Below are positions 22,755 through 30,204 of a stretch of 64,000 bases of DNA, one piece after another. The notes under the pieces were generated by a model. That model was given only the letters and a program-made list of their open reading frames with translations, was not told the DNA's origin and did not search any database. Where the stretch lies: contig NZ_PJIP01000001.1 in assembly GCF_002929375.1 (NCBI RefSeq), positions 543,895 through 607,894 on the forward strand, in the 5' to 3' direction. The DNA is from Arthrobacter sp. DWC3 (lineage in GTDB: Bacteria > Actinomycetota > Actinomycetes > Actinomycetales > Micrococcaceae). The position numbers and the translations under genes were made by a program. How positions within the stretch are numbered: the first letter of the stretch is position 1; every line of letters starts with the position of its first letter.

Positions 22755-23528
22755 CTACCGGGAGCGCAGCGTGAGGATCTCGGCCCCGTCGGCGGTGATC
22801 GCGATCGTGTGCTCGCTGTGTGCGGTCCGGCACCCCGTTGCACTGCGGAGCGTCCAGCCGTCGTCGTCCGTGACCAGCGTGGCGGTGTCCGCCATGACCC
22901 ATGGTTCCAGTGCCAGCAACAGTCCGGGGCGCAGCTCGTACCCGCGGCCCGGCCGTCCGGTGTTCGGGATGTGCGGATCCTGGTGCATCGTGGACCCGAC
23001 TCCATGACCGCCGAAATCGGTGTTGATCGGATATCCCGCATCACGGAGCACGGTACCGATGGCATGGGAGAGGTCGCCGATGCGAGCGCCCGGCCGTGCG
23101 GCGGCGATGCCTGCAGCCAGGGCGCGCTCCGTCGCCGCGATCATCGCCGCGCTCGCCGGATCCGGTGCGTCGCCCACCACGAAGCTGATCGCGGAATCGG
23201 CGACCACTCCGCCCAGCGAGACGGCGAGATCGAGGGACAGCAGATCCCCGTCGGAGAGGGTGACGTCCGACGGCAGTCCGTGGAGGACGGCGTCGTTGAC
23301 GGAGGTGCAGATGTAGTGCCCGAACGGGCCGCGGCCGAAGGACGGCGCATAGTCGACGTAGCAGGACTGCGCACCCGCATCGAGGATCATCGCCCTCGCC
23401 CACCCGTCGAGGTCCAGCAGGTTGGTTCCCGCGCTGGTGCGGTCCTTGAGCGTCTGCAGGATGTCGGCGACGAGGGCGCCCGTGGCTCTTGCCCGGCTCA
23501 CCTCGGTGGGGCTCAGAATCTCGATCAT
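22755..23528 (-). CDS. map: Methionine aminopeptidase, type I
   Basis: This metalloprotease removes N-terminal Met in the cytosol. The ATG at 23528 (MIEILSPTEVSRARATGALV) gives 257 residues. Metal ligands are recognisable: D in LSLDLAVSLGG, D in VVADSAISF, H in GGHGVGSTMH and E in LALEPWVM and SEHTIAI. It diverges from the HTH gene across a 67-bp region. It is probably an extra copy besides the ribosomal-cluster map; the reason for its place inside the flagellar cluster is unknown. Confidence 0.92.
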   Translation of the reverse strand: MIEILSPTEVSRARATGALVADILQTLKDRTSAGTNLLDLDGWARAMILDAGAQSCYVDYAPSFGRGPFGHYICTSVNDAVLHGLPSDVTLSDGDLLSLDLAVSLGGVVADSAISFVVGDAPDPASAAMIAATERALAAGIAAARPGARIGDLSHAIGTVLRDAGYPINTDFGGHGVGSTMHQDPHIPNTGRPGRGYELRPGLLLALEPWVMADTATLVTDDDGWTLRSATGCRTAHSEHTIAITADGAEILTLRSR

Positions 23529-23557
23529 GCGATGCCTGCTCTCGTGGGGTCCAATAA

Positions 23558-23580
23558 CTATCCCGGTCATAGTATCCCGG
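23558..23580. promoter_or_regulatory. Repeated TATCCCGG element between map and HTH gene
   Basis: TATCCCGG occurs twice (23559-23566 and 23573-23580), 14 bp apart, with a CTAT...ATAG palindrome (23558-23572) between. This is a plausible operator for the divergent HTH protein, controlling itself and map. Confidence 0.5.
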
Positions 23581-23582
23581 GC

Positions 23583-23588
23583 TAGACT
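23583..23588 (+). promoter_or_regulatory. -10 element (TAGACT) of the HTH gene
   Basis: The hexamer ends 7 nt before the ATG at 23596, so the transcript would start at or next to the start codon (leaderless). No clear -35 is seen. Confidence 0.4.
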
Positions 23589-23595
23589 CTGGCTC

Positions 23596-23898
23596 ATGGT
23601 CAGACTGCCTCTCACTCCCGCCGACGTCGAGCGGGGACAGCGCCTCGGGGTCCTCCTGCGACGCGCCAGGGGAGACCGCTCGATGCTCGAGACAGCCCTC
23701 GACGCGGGGATCTCGCCCGAGACGCTCCGGAAGATCGAGTCGGGTCGCGTCGCGACCCCGGCCTTCCAGACCATCGCGGCGATCGCCGTCGTCGTCGGGC
23801 TCTCCCTCGACGAGGTGTGGGCCGGGATGAACGGGAACGACGGCGGTGCGGAACCGTCACGCTCCGCGCCCGGGCCGCGGCGGCAGCTGGCCTCCTAG
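23596..23898 (+). CDS. XRE-family helix-turn-helix regulator
   Basis: The ATG at 23596 gives a 100-residue DNA-binding protein. The Cro/CI-type HTH is RLGVLLRRARGDRSMLETAL, then ISPETLRKIESGRV and FQTIAAIAVVVGLSLDEVW (about residues 16-78). A Pro/Ser/Arg tail follows. It diverges from map and probably binds the TATCCCGG repeats between them. The pair separates flgE from flbD within the flagellar cluster. Confidence 0.87.
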   Translation: MVRLPLTPADVERGQRLGVLLRRARGDRSMLETALDAGISPETLRKIESGRVATPAFQTIAAIAVVVGLSLDEVWAGMNGNDGGAEPSRSAPGPRRQLAS

Positions 23899-23922
23899 CG
23901 GGCAGAGGACCGCGCCCGGAGC

Positions 23923-23949
23923 TTACGAAGCGCCGGCACCTGTCGACAG
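23923..23949 (+). promoter_or_regulatory. Weak FliA-like promoter before flbD
   Basis: The sequence is TTAC-N16-TCGACAG, two mismatches from CCGATAG as found in the other flagellar promoters, with the right spacing. It would drive flbD-motA-motB with a leader of about 40 nt. Confidence 0.4.
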
Positions 23950-23995
23950 TAGGGAAAAGAGGCCCCGCCGGGGCGTCCCGACCCCAGGATGTCCG

Positions 23996-24334
23996 ATGAT
24001 CGTGGTGACCCGGCTCAACGAGAGCCAGTTCGCGGTGAACCCTGACCTCATCGAGCGTATCCACGAGAACCCGGACACGACGCTCGTGATGGTCGACGGC
24101 GCCAAGTACATCGTCACCGAATCGCTGGGCGAGGTGATCGACCGGATCGCCGCCTACCGGGCGCGCATCATCTCGCTCGCCCGGTTCGAACCCACGGACG
24201 GAAACGCCGAGGACCCATCCGGCCAGCGCCTGCTCGGGCTGGTCCGCGATCCTGCGACGGCGCCTTCCGTCGGCACCCCTCACGACCGCGACGCCGTCGG
24301 CGCGCCCGTCCCGCTCCGACCAAGGGACATCTGA
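23996..24334 (+). CDS. flbD: FlbD-family flagellar protein
   Basis: The ATG at 23996 gives MIVVTRLNESQFAVNPDLIE, the FlbD signature, with TLVMVDGAKYIVTESLGEVI following. FlbD is a small protein of unknown mechanism next to the motor genes in Gram-positive flagellar operons. At 112 residues it is longer than the usual 60-80; the extra 45 residues at the C-terminus are Pro/Asp-rich and unconserved in look. AGGATGT, which matches a CsrA core, overlaps the ribosome site. It overlaps motA by 1 bp. Confidence 0.9.
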   Translation: MIVVTRLNESQFAVNPDLIERIHENPDTTLVMVDGAKYIVTESLGEVIDRIAAYRARIISLARFEPTDGNAEDPSGQRLLGLVRDPATAPSVGTPHDRDAVGAPVPLRPRDI

Positions 24335-25173
24335 TGGATCCCGCAACACTCGTCGGCATTCTGCTCGCCTTCGCTGCCCTCTACGCGATGATCACCCTCG
24401 AGGGTGCCCATGTGGAAGCGCTCCTGCTCCCGGCGCCCATGGTCCTCGTGTTCGGGGCGACCATCGCCATCGGGATAGCCGGCGGTACCCTCAAGGACTT
24501 CCTGGTCGCCGTGCAGGCCGTTCCCGCCGCCATCCTGGGCAGGAGTACGCCGCCGCAGGACACGATCGACAGCGTCGTGGTCCTCGCCGAGAAGGCGCGG
24601 AGCGAAGGGCTGCTGGCCCTCGAGGAGGAGGCGAACACCGTCACCGATCCGTTCCTGCGCGGGGCCCTGCAGAACATCGCCGACGGGACCGACGGCGAGG
24701 AGCTGCGCGAGATCCTCGAGGACGAGATCGACTCCGCGTCGCAGACCCACCGGACCGCCGCGAAGTTCTTCACCGGCCTCGGCGGGTACGCCCCCACCGT
24801 GGGCATCATCGGGACCGTCGTGTCCCTGACCCACGTGCTCGAGAATCTCTCCAGCCCCGAGGAGCTCGGTCCCATGATCGCCACGGCGTTCGTCGCGACG
24901 CTCTGGGGGCTGCTCTCCGCGAACTTCCTCTGGCTGCCGATCGGCACGCGCATCAAGCGCCTCGGCGAGATGGAGATCGCCCGCATGACCCTTCTCATGG
25001 AAGGCGTCCTCGCGGTCCAGGCGGGGAGCCAGCCACGACTCCTCGGGGAGCGGTTGCAGGCCATGGTGCCGCAGCACGCCCAGGGCAAGGCCGGCAAGGG
25101 CGGCAAGGACGGCGGGAAGGGCGCGAAGGGCTCGGGCGAGACGATCACCGCCCAGGGCAAGGCCGCGGCGTGA
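24334..25173 (+). CDS. motA: Flagellar stator protein MotA
   Basis: MotA is the proton-channel stator subunit. The 279-residue protein has four membrane helices, with a helix pair at 1-50 and another at about 150-205. A cytoplasmic loop lies between them, carrying the charged residues that engage FliG. GYAPTVGIIGTVVSLTHVL is the signature. The C-terminal 28 residues are Gly/Lys-rich (GKAGKGGKDGGKGAKG), an unusual tail. It overlaps motB by 4 bp. Confidence 0.94.
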   Translation: MDPATLVGILLAFAALYAMITLEGAHVEALLLPAPMVLVFGATIAIGIAGGTLKDFLVAVQAVPAAILGRSTPPQDTIDSVVVLAEKARSEGLLALEEEANTVTDPFLRGALQNIADGTDGEELREILEDEIDSASQTHRTAAKFFTGLGGYAPTVGIIGTVVSLTHVLENLSSPEELGPMIATAFVATLWGLLSANFLWLPIGTRIKRLGEMEIARMTLLMEGVLAVQAGSQPRLLGERLQAMVPQHAQGKAGKGGKDGGKGAKGSGETITAQGKAAA

Positions 25174-26087
25174 GCAGACGACCGCACCGGAAGCGGCAGG
25201 GCGAGGAGCACGGCGAGGACCACCCGGACGAACGCTGGATGGCTTCGTACATGGACATGGTCACCGTGCTGATGTGCATGTTCATCGTCCTCTACGCCAT
25301 GTCCTCGGTGGACCAGCAGAAGTTCGAGCAGCTGCGCGCCTCCCTGGCCACCGGCTTCGGCGCGGTGGAGACGGTGACCGTGGACACGGCCGAGGGCACC
25401 GTGGTCCCCGCCGAGAACGTCAACGATGACGGCGAGTCCTTCACCGGGGGAGCCGCGCTCGCGGACACAGAGATGCAGGAGATCGAGCCGGGCGCCTCCG
25501 ACGTCGCCGCGCCCACGCCGTCACCCGCGCCCTCGGCGGGCGGCGACGCCGCGGAGCCGACGACGGACCGTGAACGCGCCGCCGCGGAGGTGGAGAACCT
25601 GCGGGCGTTGCAGGAGCGGATCGACGCCGGGCTGCGCGAACGCAATCTGGCCGAGGCCGTCCGCTACGTGATCGACGAGCGCGGCCTCACCATCCGCCTG
25701 GTCGGCTCCGAGACCTTCTTCCTGCCCGACAGCGCGCAGCTCACCGACCAGACGCTGCGCGTGCTCGAGAGCGTGGGCCCCATCGTGGCGACCATCCCCA
25801 ACGAGGTGGGCGTCGAGGGGCACACGGCGCGCCTGCCCGAGTCCGTGCCGCGCCCGCTCGACTGGGAGCTGTCCACCCAGCGGGCCGTCAACGTGGTCCG
25901 CAACCTCATCGACACCGGCGGGGTTCCTGCGCCCCGGCTCTCGGCCATCGGGTACGGCGAGTCACGCCCCCTCGCGCCCGGCATCACGCCGGCGGAGCTC
26001 GAGCTGAACCGTCGCGTGGACATCGTGGTGCACTCCGACGAACCCGAGAGCGTCCGCGCCCTGATCCCCGGGATCGCCGCCGGCTGA
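25170..26087 (+). CDS. motB: Flagellar stator protein MotB
   Basis: The GTG at 25170 overlaps the motA stop and gives 305 residues. A basic N-terminus leads to one membrane helix with the proton-binding Asp (D29 in WMASYMDMVTVLM), then a Pro/Ala linker. The C-terminal OmpA-like peptidoglycan-binding domain follows (GVEGHTARLPES and LSAIGYGESRPLAPG with LNRRVDIVV). The operon probably ends here because fliM has its own promoter. Confidence 0.95.
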   Translation: MSRRPHRKRQGEEHGEDHPDERWMASYMDMVTVLMCMFIVLYAMSSVDQQKFEQLRASLATGFGAVETVTVDTAEGTVVPAENVNDDGESFTGGAALADTEMQEIEPGASDVAAPTPSPAPSAGGDAAEPTTDRERAAAEVENLRALQERIDAGLRERNLAEAVRYVIDERGLTIRLVGSETFFLPDSAQLTDQTLRVLESVGPIVATIPNEVGVEGHTARLPESVPRPLDWELSTQRAVNVVRNLIDTGGVPAPRLSAIGYGESRPLAPGITPAELELNRRVDIVVHSDEPESVRALIPGIAAG

Positions 26088-26103
26088 CCCGCCTGCGGAT
26101 CGC

Positions 26104-26130
26104 TAACGCCCCGCGCCCCGCGTCCGATAG
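26104..26130 (+). promoter_or_regulatory. FliA-type promoter of the fliM-csrA operon
   Basis: The sequence is TAAC-N16-CCGATAG, the best match in the window. Transcription is predicted at 26137-26138, 1-2 nt before the fliM GTG, so fliM mRNA may be leaderless. Confidence 0.8.
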
Positions 26131-26138
26131 TGGACTGC

Positions 26139-27050
26139 GTGACGGTCCAGGAACAACTCTCCTTCGGCGTGCCCATGGCAACGCCGCGGGCCGTGGATGT
26201 CTATGACTTCCGCCGGCCCACCACGCTCGCGCGTGAGCACTCCCGCGTGCTCGAACTGGCCTTCGAGACGTTCGCCCGCCAGTGGGGCACGCAGCTGACC
26301 GCGAAGGTCCGCGTGATCTCGCAGGTCACCAGCGAACACGTCCTCATGCAGACCTACAACGAGTACGCCGCGTCGCTCCCGCCGACGACGGCGATGATCC
26401 TGTGCGCCATCCCCGATCACCCGAGCAAGGCCGTCATCCAGTTCCCCGCCTCCGCGGGCCTCCACTGGGTGGATTCGATGCTCGGCGGTCACGGCACGGT
26501 GCCCGACGGGGAGCGGAAGTTCACGCAGATCGAGCAGTCGCTGATCCGGCGCCTCATGGACGACGCCCTCGAGGGGCTGCACTACTCGCTCGGGTCCGTC
26601 CTGACCGCGCAGCTGAGCATCGACTCGATCCAGTACAACTCGCAGTTCGCGCAGGCGGCGTCGACCACCGAACTCATGATCGTCGGCACCTTCGAGATCC
26701 GCGTCGGTGAGCGCTCCTGCCCCGCCACGGTCGCCATTCCGGCGCATCTGCTGCTCGCGCAACTCGGCGACGCCAACCCCACGGCCACGGTCGAGGACGC
26801 CCGCGAGCTGATCGAGCAGCAGGTGGCGCATGTGCCCGTCGATGTCTCGGTACAGCTCGCCGCGCTGCCCGTGCTGCCGTCCCGCATCCTCGACCTCGCC
26901 GTCGGGGACGTCCTGAAGCTGCCGCACCCGCAGCACCGGCCCTTCGAGCTCGCCGTCAGTGGACGGCGGCTCGGTGAGGCAGCCCTGGGCCAGAACGGCT
27001 CACGCCTGGCCTGCGTAGTAGTGACCACCGAGGAGAAAACCGCACCATGA
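26139..27050 (+). CDS. fliM: Flagellar motor switch protein FliM
   Basis: FliM is the C-ring protein. The GTG at 26139 is chosen because it lies immediately after the predicted transcript start; ATG at 26173 is an alternative. The 303-residue protein has VYDFRRPTTLAREHSRVLEL and a C-terminal SpoA-type domain (LAVGDVLKLPHPQHRPFEL). The usual N-terminal CheY-docking peptide (LSQ-EIDALL) is not seen; only MTVQEQLSFG precedes. It overlaps fliN by 4 bp. Confidence 0.92.
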   Translation: MTVQEQLSFGVPMATPRAVDVYDFRRPTTLAREHSRVLELAFETFARQWGTQLTAKVRVISQVTSEHVLMQTYNEYAASLPPTTAMILCAIPDHPSKAVIQFPASAGLHWVDSMLGGHGTVPDGERKFTQIEQSLIRRLMDDALEGLHYSLGSVLTAQLSIDSIQYNSQFAQAASTTELMIVGTFEIRVGERSCPATVAIPAHLLLAQLGDANPTATVEDARELIEQQVAHVPVDVSVQLAALPVLPSRILDLAVGDVLKLPHPQHRPFELAVSGRRLGEAALGQNGSRLACVVVTTEEKTAP

Positions 27051-27754
27051 ACACCCCCACCACCGCAGAGCACGAGGCTGCCGGGTCCCTCGCAGCGAGA
27101 CTGCCGCTGCCCGGCCCGCTCACCGCAGAGCGCTGCAACGCCACCGAGGTTCCCTCGGCGAGCGCCTCGACGGCCGTCGTCGCGTCCTTCGTGGGGGCGT
27201 CCTCCGCGGACCTCGCCGTCGTCCTGGTCGATGCGCAGCCTCTCGCCGCCGCTGCAGGAACCTCGTCACCCCTGGTCTCCCCGGCCGACGTGCTCGTGCC
27301 GGCCCTCGAAGCCGCCTCGCGTGCCCTCGGCGACGGCGTGCTCGGCATCCCGGCCGTGCAGGACGCGCTGCCGCTGTTCCGCGACGCCGAGACGTCCGTC
27401 TTCCGTCTCGCCGGCCCCTCGGGCACGGTCGGGTGGTTCGCCGTGCGCCTGCGCGGCGCCCGGCCAGGAGCGGCCCCGCGCCGTTCCTCCGCACCCGCCG
27501 GCGCCGCGAATCTCGGGCGCATCAGCAACGTGGAGATGGCCATGACCGTCGAGATCGGGCGGACCCGCATGTCCGTCCGTGACGTCCTGGACCTCGAGCC
27601 GGGCGCCGTCATCGAACTCGACCGGTCCGCCGGTGCCCCCGCCGACGTGCTGCTCAACGGGCGCCTGGTCGCGCACGGCGAGGTGGTCGTCGTGGACCAG
27701 GACTACGCCGTGCGGATCACCCAGATCCTCGACGTCGCGGACGGCGCACTCTAG
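27047..27754 (+). CDS. fliN: Flagellar motor switch protein FliN
   Basis: The 235-residue C-ring protein has a C-terminal SpoA domain (about residues 160-230: VEMAMTVEIGRTRMSVRDVL, LLNGRLVAHGEVVVVDQDYA). The N-terminal 150 residues are Ala-rich and much longer than in E. coli FliN. They could be a degenerate FliY/CheC-like or FliM-like region. It overlaps fliM and fliO. Confidence 0.92.
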   Translation: MNTPTTAEHEAAGSLAARLPLPGPLTAERCNATEVPSASASTAVVASFVGASSADLAVVLVDAQPLAAAAGTSSPLVSPADVLVPALEAASRALGDGVLGIPAVQDALPLFRDAETSVFRLAGPSGTVGWFAVRLRGARPGAAPRRSSAPAGAANLGRISNVEMAMTVEIGRTRMSVRDVLDLEPGAVIELDRSAGAPADVLLNGRLVAHGEVVVVDQDYAVRITQILDVADGAL

Positions 27755-28296
27755 TGGACGTCGTGGTCCTCGCGCTGCGGGTCCTGCTGTCACTCGGCGT
27801 CGTCCTCGCACTCCTCTTCGTGCTGCACCGCAAGATCTCGAAGCTCAACGGCAACCGCGCAGGGGCGGGGCTCCTCGACGTCGTGGCGCGGCAGGGGATC
27901 GGTGCGAAGGCCTCGGTGGTGGTGCTCGACGCCGAAGGGACCCGCTTCTACCTCGGCGTCACCGAGCACTCGGTGTCGGTCCTCCACGCGTCGACAGCCC
28001 CGCGGGCGTTGCATGCGGTTCCCGGATCCGACGGCGTGCCCGACGCCGGACGTCCGGTGTCGGGCACGCCGTCGGGCCCCGCGGCCGAGACCGCCGAGGC
28101 CCGCTTCGCCGCCTCGCTGCGCCTGGCCGCCGCGGCGCCGGGCCCGGCGCCGAAGGCCGACGCGTATCCGACCAGCCGCCGCGCGGCGCGCGCCGCACGA
28201 TCCCCGCGTCCCGCAGCACCGCTGCAGGGCTCCGTCCTCTCGCCCGGCACCTGGAAGCAGGCCGCAGCCTTCCTGCGCCAGGGACGGGCGGGGTGA
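27754..28296 (+). CDS. fliO: Flagellar export apparatus protein FliO
   Basis: FliO helps assemble FliP in the membrane. The GTG start overlaps the fliN stop by 1 bp. The 180-residue protein has one N-terminal membrane helix (VVLALRVLLSLGVVLALLFV) and a small cytoplasmic domain (LLDVVARQGIGAKASVVVLD). The rest is Pro/Ala/Arg-rich. The order fliN-fliO-fliP supports the call. Confidence 0.87.
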   Translation: MDVVVLALRVLLSLGVVLALLFVLHRKISKLNGNRAGAGLLDVVARQGIGAKASVVVLDAEGTRFYLGVTEHSVSVLHASTAPRALHAVPGSDGVPDAGRPVSGTPSGPAAETAEARFAASLRLAAAAPGPAPKADAYPTSRRAARAARSPRPAAPLQGSVLSPGTWKQAAAFLRQGRAG

Positions 28297-29165
28297 CCAC
28301 GGCCGCACTCCTCCCGGCCCGTCCTGCCCGCCGGTCCCGCGCACTCGCGATGGCGGCCGCCCTCCTGCTGGCCGTCGTCGTCGTCCTGTTCGGCGCAGCA
28401 GGCGCGCAGGCCGGCGAGCTCGACCCGACGGTGCCCGCACCCACTGCGCCGTCCGCCCCCGCCGATCCCACGGCCCCGACCCCGCCCGGGAGCGGCGACG
28501 GCCTGTCGGTCGAGATCAACGGCGTCGACGGGGAACCGAGCTCGGCCGTCCTCACACTCATCGGCATCACGCTGCTCTCGGTCGCGCCTGCACTGCTGCT
28601 GATGATGACGTCCTTCACCAAGATCTTCGTGGTCCTCGCGATGACCCGGAACGCCCTTTCGCTGCCGTCCATCCCGCCCAACCAGGTGCTCGCCGGCCTG
28701 GCCCTGTTCCTGTCGCTGTTCATCATGGCTCCGGTCCTGACCGAGATCAACGACCTCGCCGTGCAGCCCTACCTGAACGGCACCACCACCTTCGCGCAGG
28801 CCTTCACCGACGGTGCCGGACCGCTGCAGACGTTCATGATGAGCCACACCCGTGAGGAGGACCTCGCGCTCATGACCCGCGCGGCCGGGCAGCCGAACCC
28901 CCAGGACGCAGCGAGTGTGCCGCTGACCACGCTCATCCCGGCGTTCATGATCTCGGAACTCCGGGCCGCATTCATCATCGGGTTCGTGATCTTCGTGCCG
29001 TTCCTCGTGATCGACCTCGTGGTGTCCGCCGCGCTGATGTCCATGGGCATGATGATGCTGCCGCCGGTCATGATCTCCCTGCCCTTCAAGATCCTGCTGT
29101 TCGTCCTCGTGGACGGGTGGGGCCTGATCATCACGTCGCTCATCAACAGCTACCAGGGCGGTTGA
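28293..29165 (+). CDS. fliP: Flagellar export gate protein FliP
   Basis: The GTG at 28293 overlaps the fliO stop and gives 290 residues. A cleavable signal-like segment (residues 15-43) and a Pro-rich stretch precede the core. The core has LLMMTSFTKIFVVLAMTRNA and SMGMMMLPPVMISLPFKILL, the FliP signatures. FliP forms the export pore with FliQ and FliR. Confidence 0.95.
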   Translation: MTTAALLPARPARRSRALAMAAALLLAVVVVLFGAAGAQAGELDPTVPAPTAPSAPADPTAPTPPGSGDGLSVEINGVDGEPSSAVLTLIGITLLSVAPALLLMMTSFTKIFVVLAMTRNALSLPSIPPNQVLAGLALFLSLFIMAPVLTEINDLAVQPYLNGTTTFAQAFTDGAGPLQTFMMSHTREEDLALMTRAAGQPNPQDAASVPLTTLIPAFMISELRAAFIIGFVIFVPFLVIDLVVSAALMSMGMMMLPPVMISLPFKILLFVLVDGWGLIITSLINSYQGG

Positions 29166-29166
29166 C

Positions 29167-29442
29167 GTGGATACCAACGCCGTCCTCGACATCGGCCTCG
29201 CGGGCATCTGGGCCGCCGCGAAACTCTCCGCGCCCGTCCTCCTGACGGCTCTCGTGGTGGGGTTCGCCATCTCGCTGCTGCAGTCCATCACCCAGATCCA
29301 GGAGGTGACGCTCTCGTTCGTGCCGAAGGCCGCCGCCGTGTGCATGGCCCTGCTCGTGTGCGGGCACTGGATGATCTCGGAGATGATCTCGTTCACCCAC
29401 GAGATGTTCGACCGCATCCCGGGCCTGCTCGGGGGCGGCTGA
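29167..29442 (+). CDS. fliQ: Flagellar export gate protein FliQ
   Basis: The 91-residue protein has two membrane helices and the signature ISLLQSITQIQEVTLSFVPK. It starts with GTG 2 nt after the fliP stop. It is part of the FliP-FliQ-FliR gate. Confidence 0.95.
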   Translation: MDTNAVLDIGLAGIWAAAKLSAPVLLTALVVGFAISLLQSITQIQEVTLSFVPKAAAVCMALLVCGHWMISEMISFTHEMFDRIPGLLGGG

Positions 29443-29443
29443 C

Positions 29444-30202
29444 ATGGAGATCGAGCTCGACCAGGGGCGTATCGAGGCGATGATGCTCGCCGGCGTGAGG
29501 ATCGTCGCGTTCCTCGTGGTCGCCCCGCCCTTCTCCTACCGCGGCATCCCGGCGCGCGTCCGGGCGATGCTCGCGATCGGGCTCGCCCTCGCGGTGTCTC
29601 CGAGGGTCGCCGAGGACTACACGACGGGCAGCACGGGGCAGTACGTGGGGGCGCTCGTCCTCGAGCTCGTGACCGGCGCGGCCCTGGGGTTCCTCGTGCT
29701 CGTGGTCTTCTCTGCGGTCCAGTCCGCCGGCGCCCTGATCGACCTCTTCGGCGGCTTCTCCCTGGCGCAGGGCTTCGACCCGCAGTCCATGGTGAACGGC
29801 GCCCAGTTCGCACGCCTGTTCCAGCTGACCGCCCTGACCCTGTTGTTCACCTCCGACGGCTATCAGCTCATCATCGGCGGCCTGGTACGTACGTTCAGTG
29901 CCCTGCCCCTCGGCGGCGCGCTCGACCTTGCGGAACCCGCCGAGGCGCTCACCGGAGCCGTCACCGGACTCTTCCTCGCCTCCGTCCAGATCGCCGGCCC
30001 GCTCATCGTGGTCCTGTTCCTGGCAGACGTCGGCCTCGGGCTCCTGACGCGTGTCGCCCCGGCCCTCAACGCCTTCGCGCTCGGCTTCCCCCTCAAGATC
30101 TTCATCACCCTCAGCCTCGGCGGCGTGGTGTTCGTGGCCCTGCCCCGCGTCGTAGCGACCCTCGCGGACGAGGCCGCAGCAGCGCTGATGGGGGTGGGCT
30201 GA
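29444..30202 (+). CDS. fliR: Flagellar export gate protein FliR
   Basis: The 252-residue protein has six hydrophobic segments. PFSYRGIPARVRAMLAIGLA and GFSLAQGFDPQSMVNGAQF match the family. It starts 2 nt after fliQ and ends 3 nt before flhB. Confidence 0.95.
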   Translation: MEIELDQGRIEAMMLAGVRIVAFLVVAPPFSYRGIPARVRAMLAIGLALAVSPRVAEDYTTGSTGQYVGALVLELVTGAALGFLVLVVFSAVQSAGALIDLFGGFSLAQGFDPQSMVNGAQFARLFQLTALTLLFTSDGYQLIIGGLVRTFSALPLGGALDLAEPAEALTGAVTGLFLASVQIAGPLIVVLFLADVGLGLLTRVAPALNAFALGFPLKIFITLSLGGVVFVALPRVVATLADEAAAALMGVG

Positions 30203-30204
30203 CC

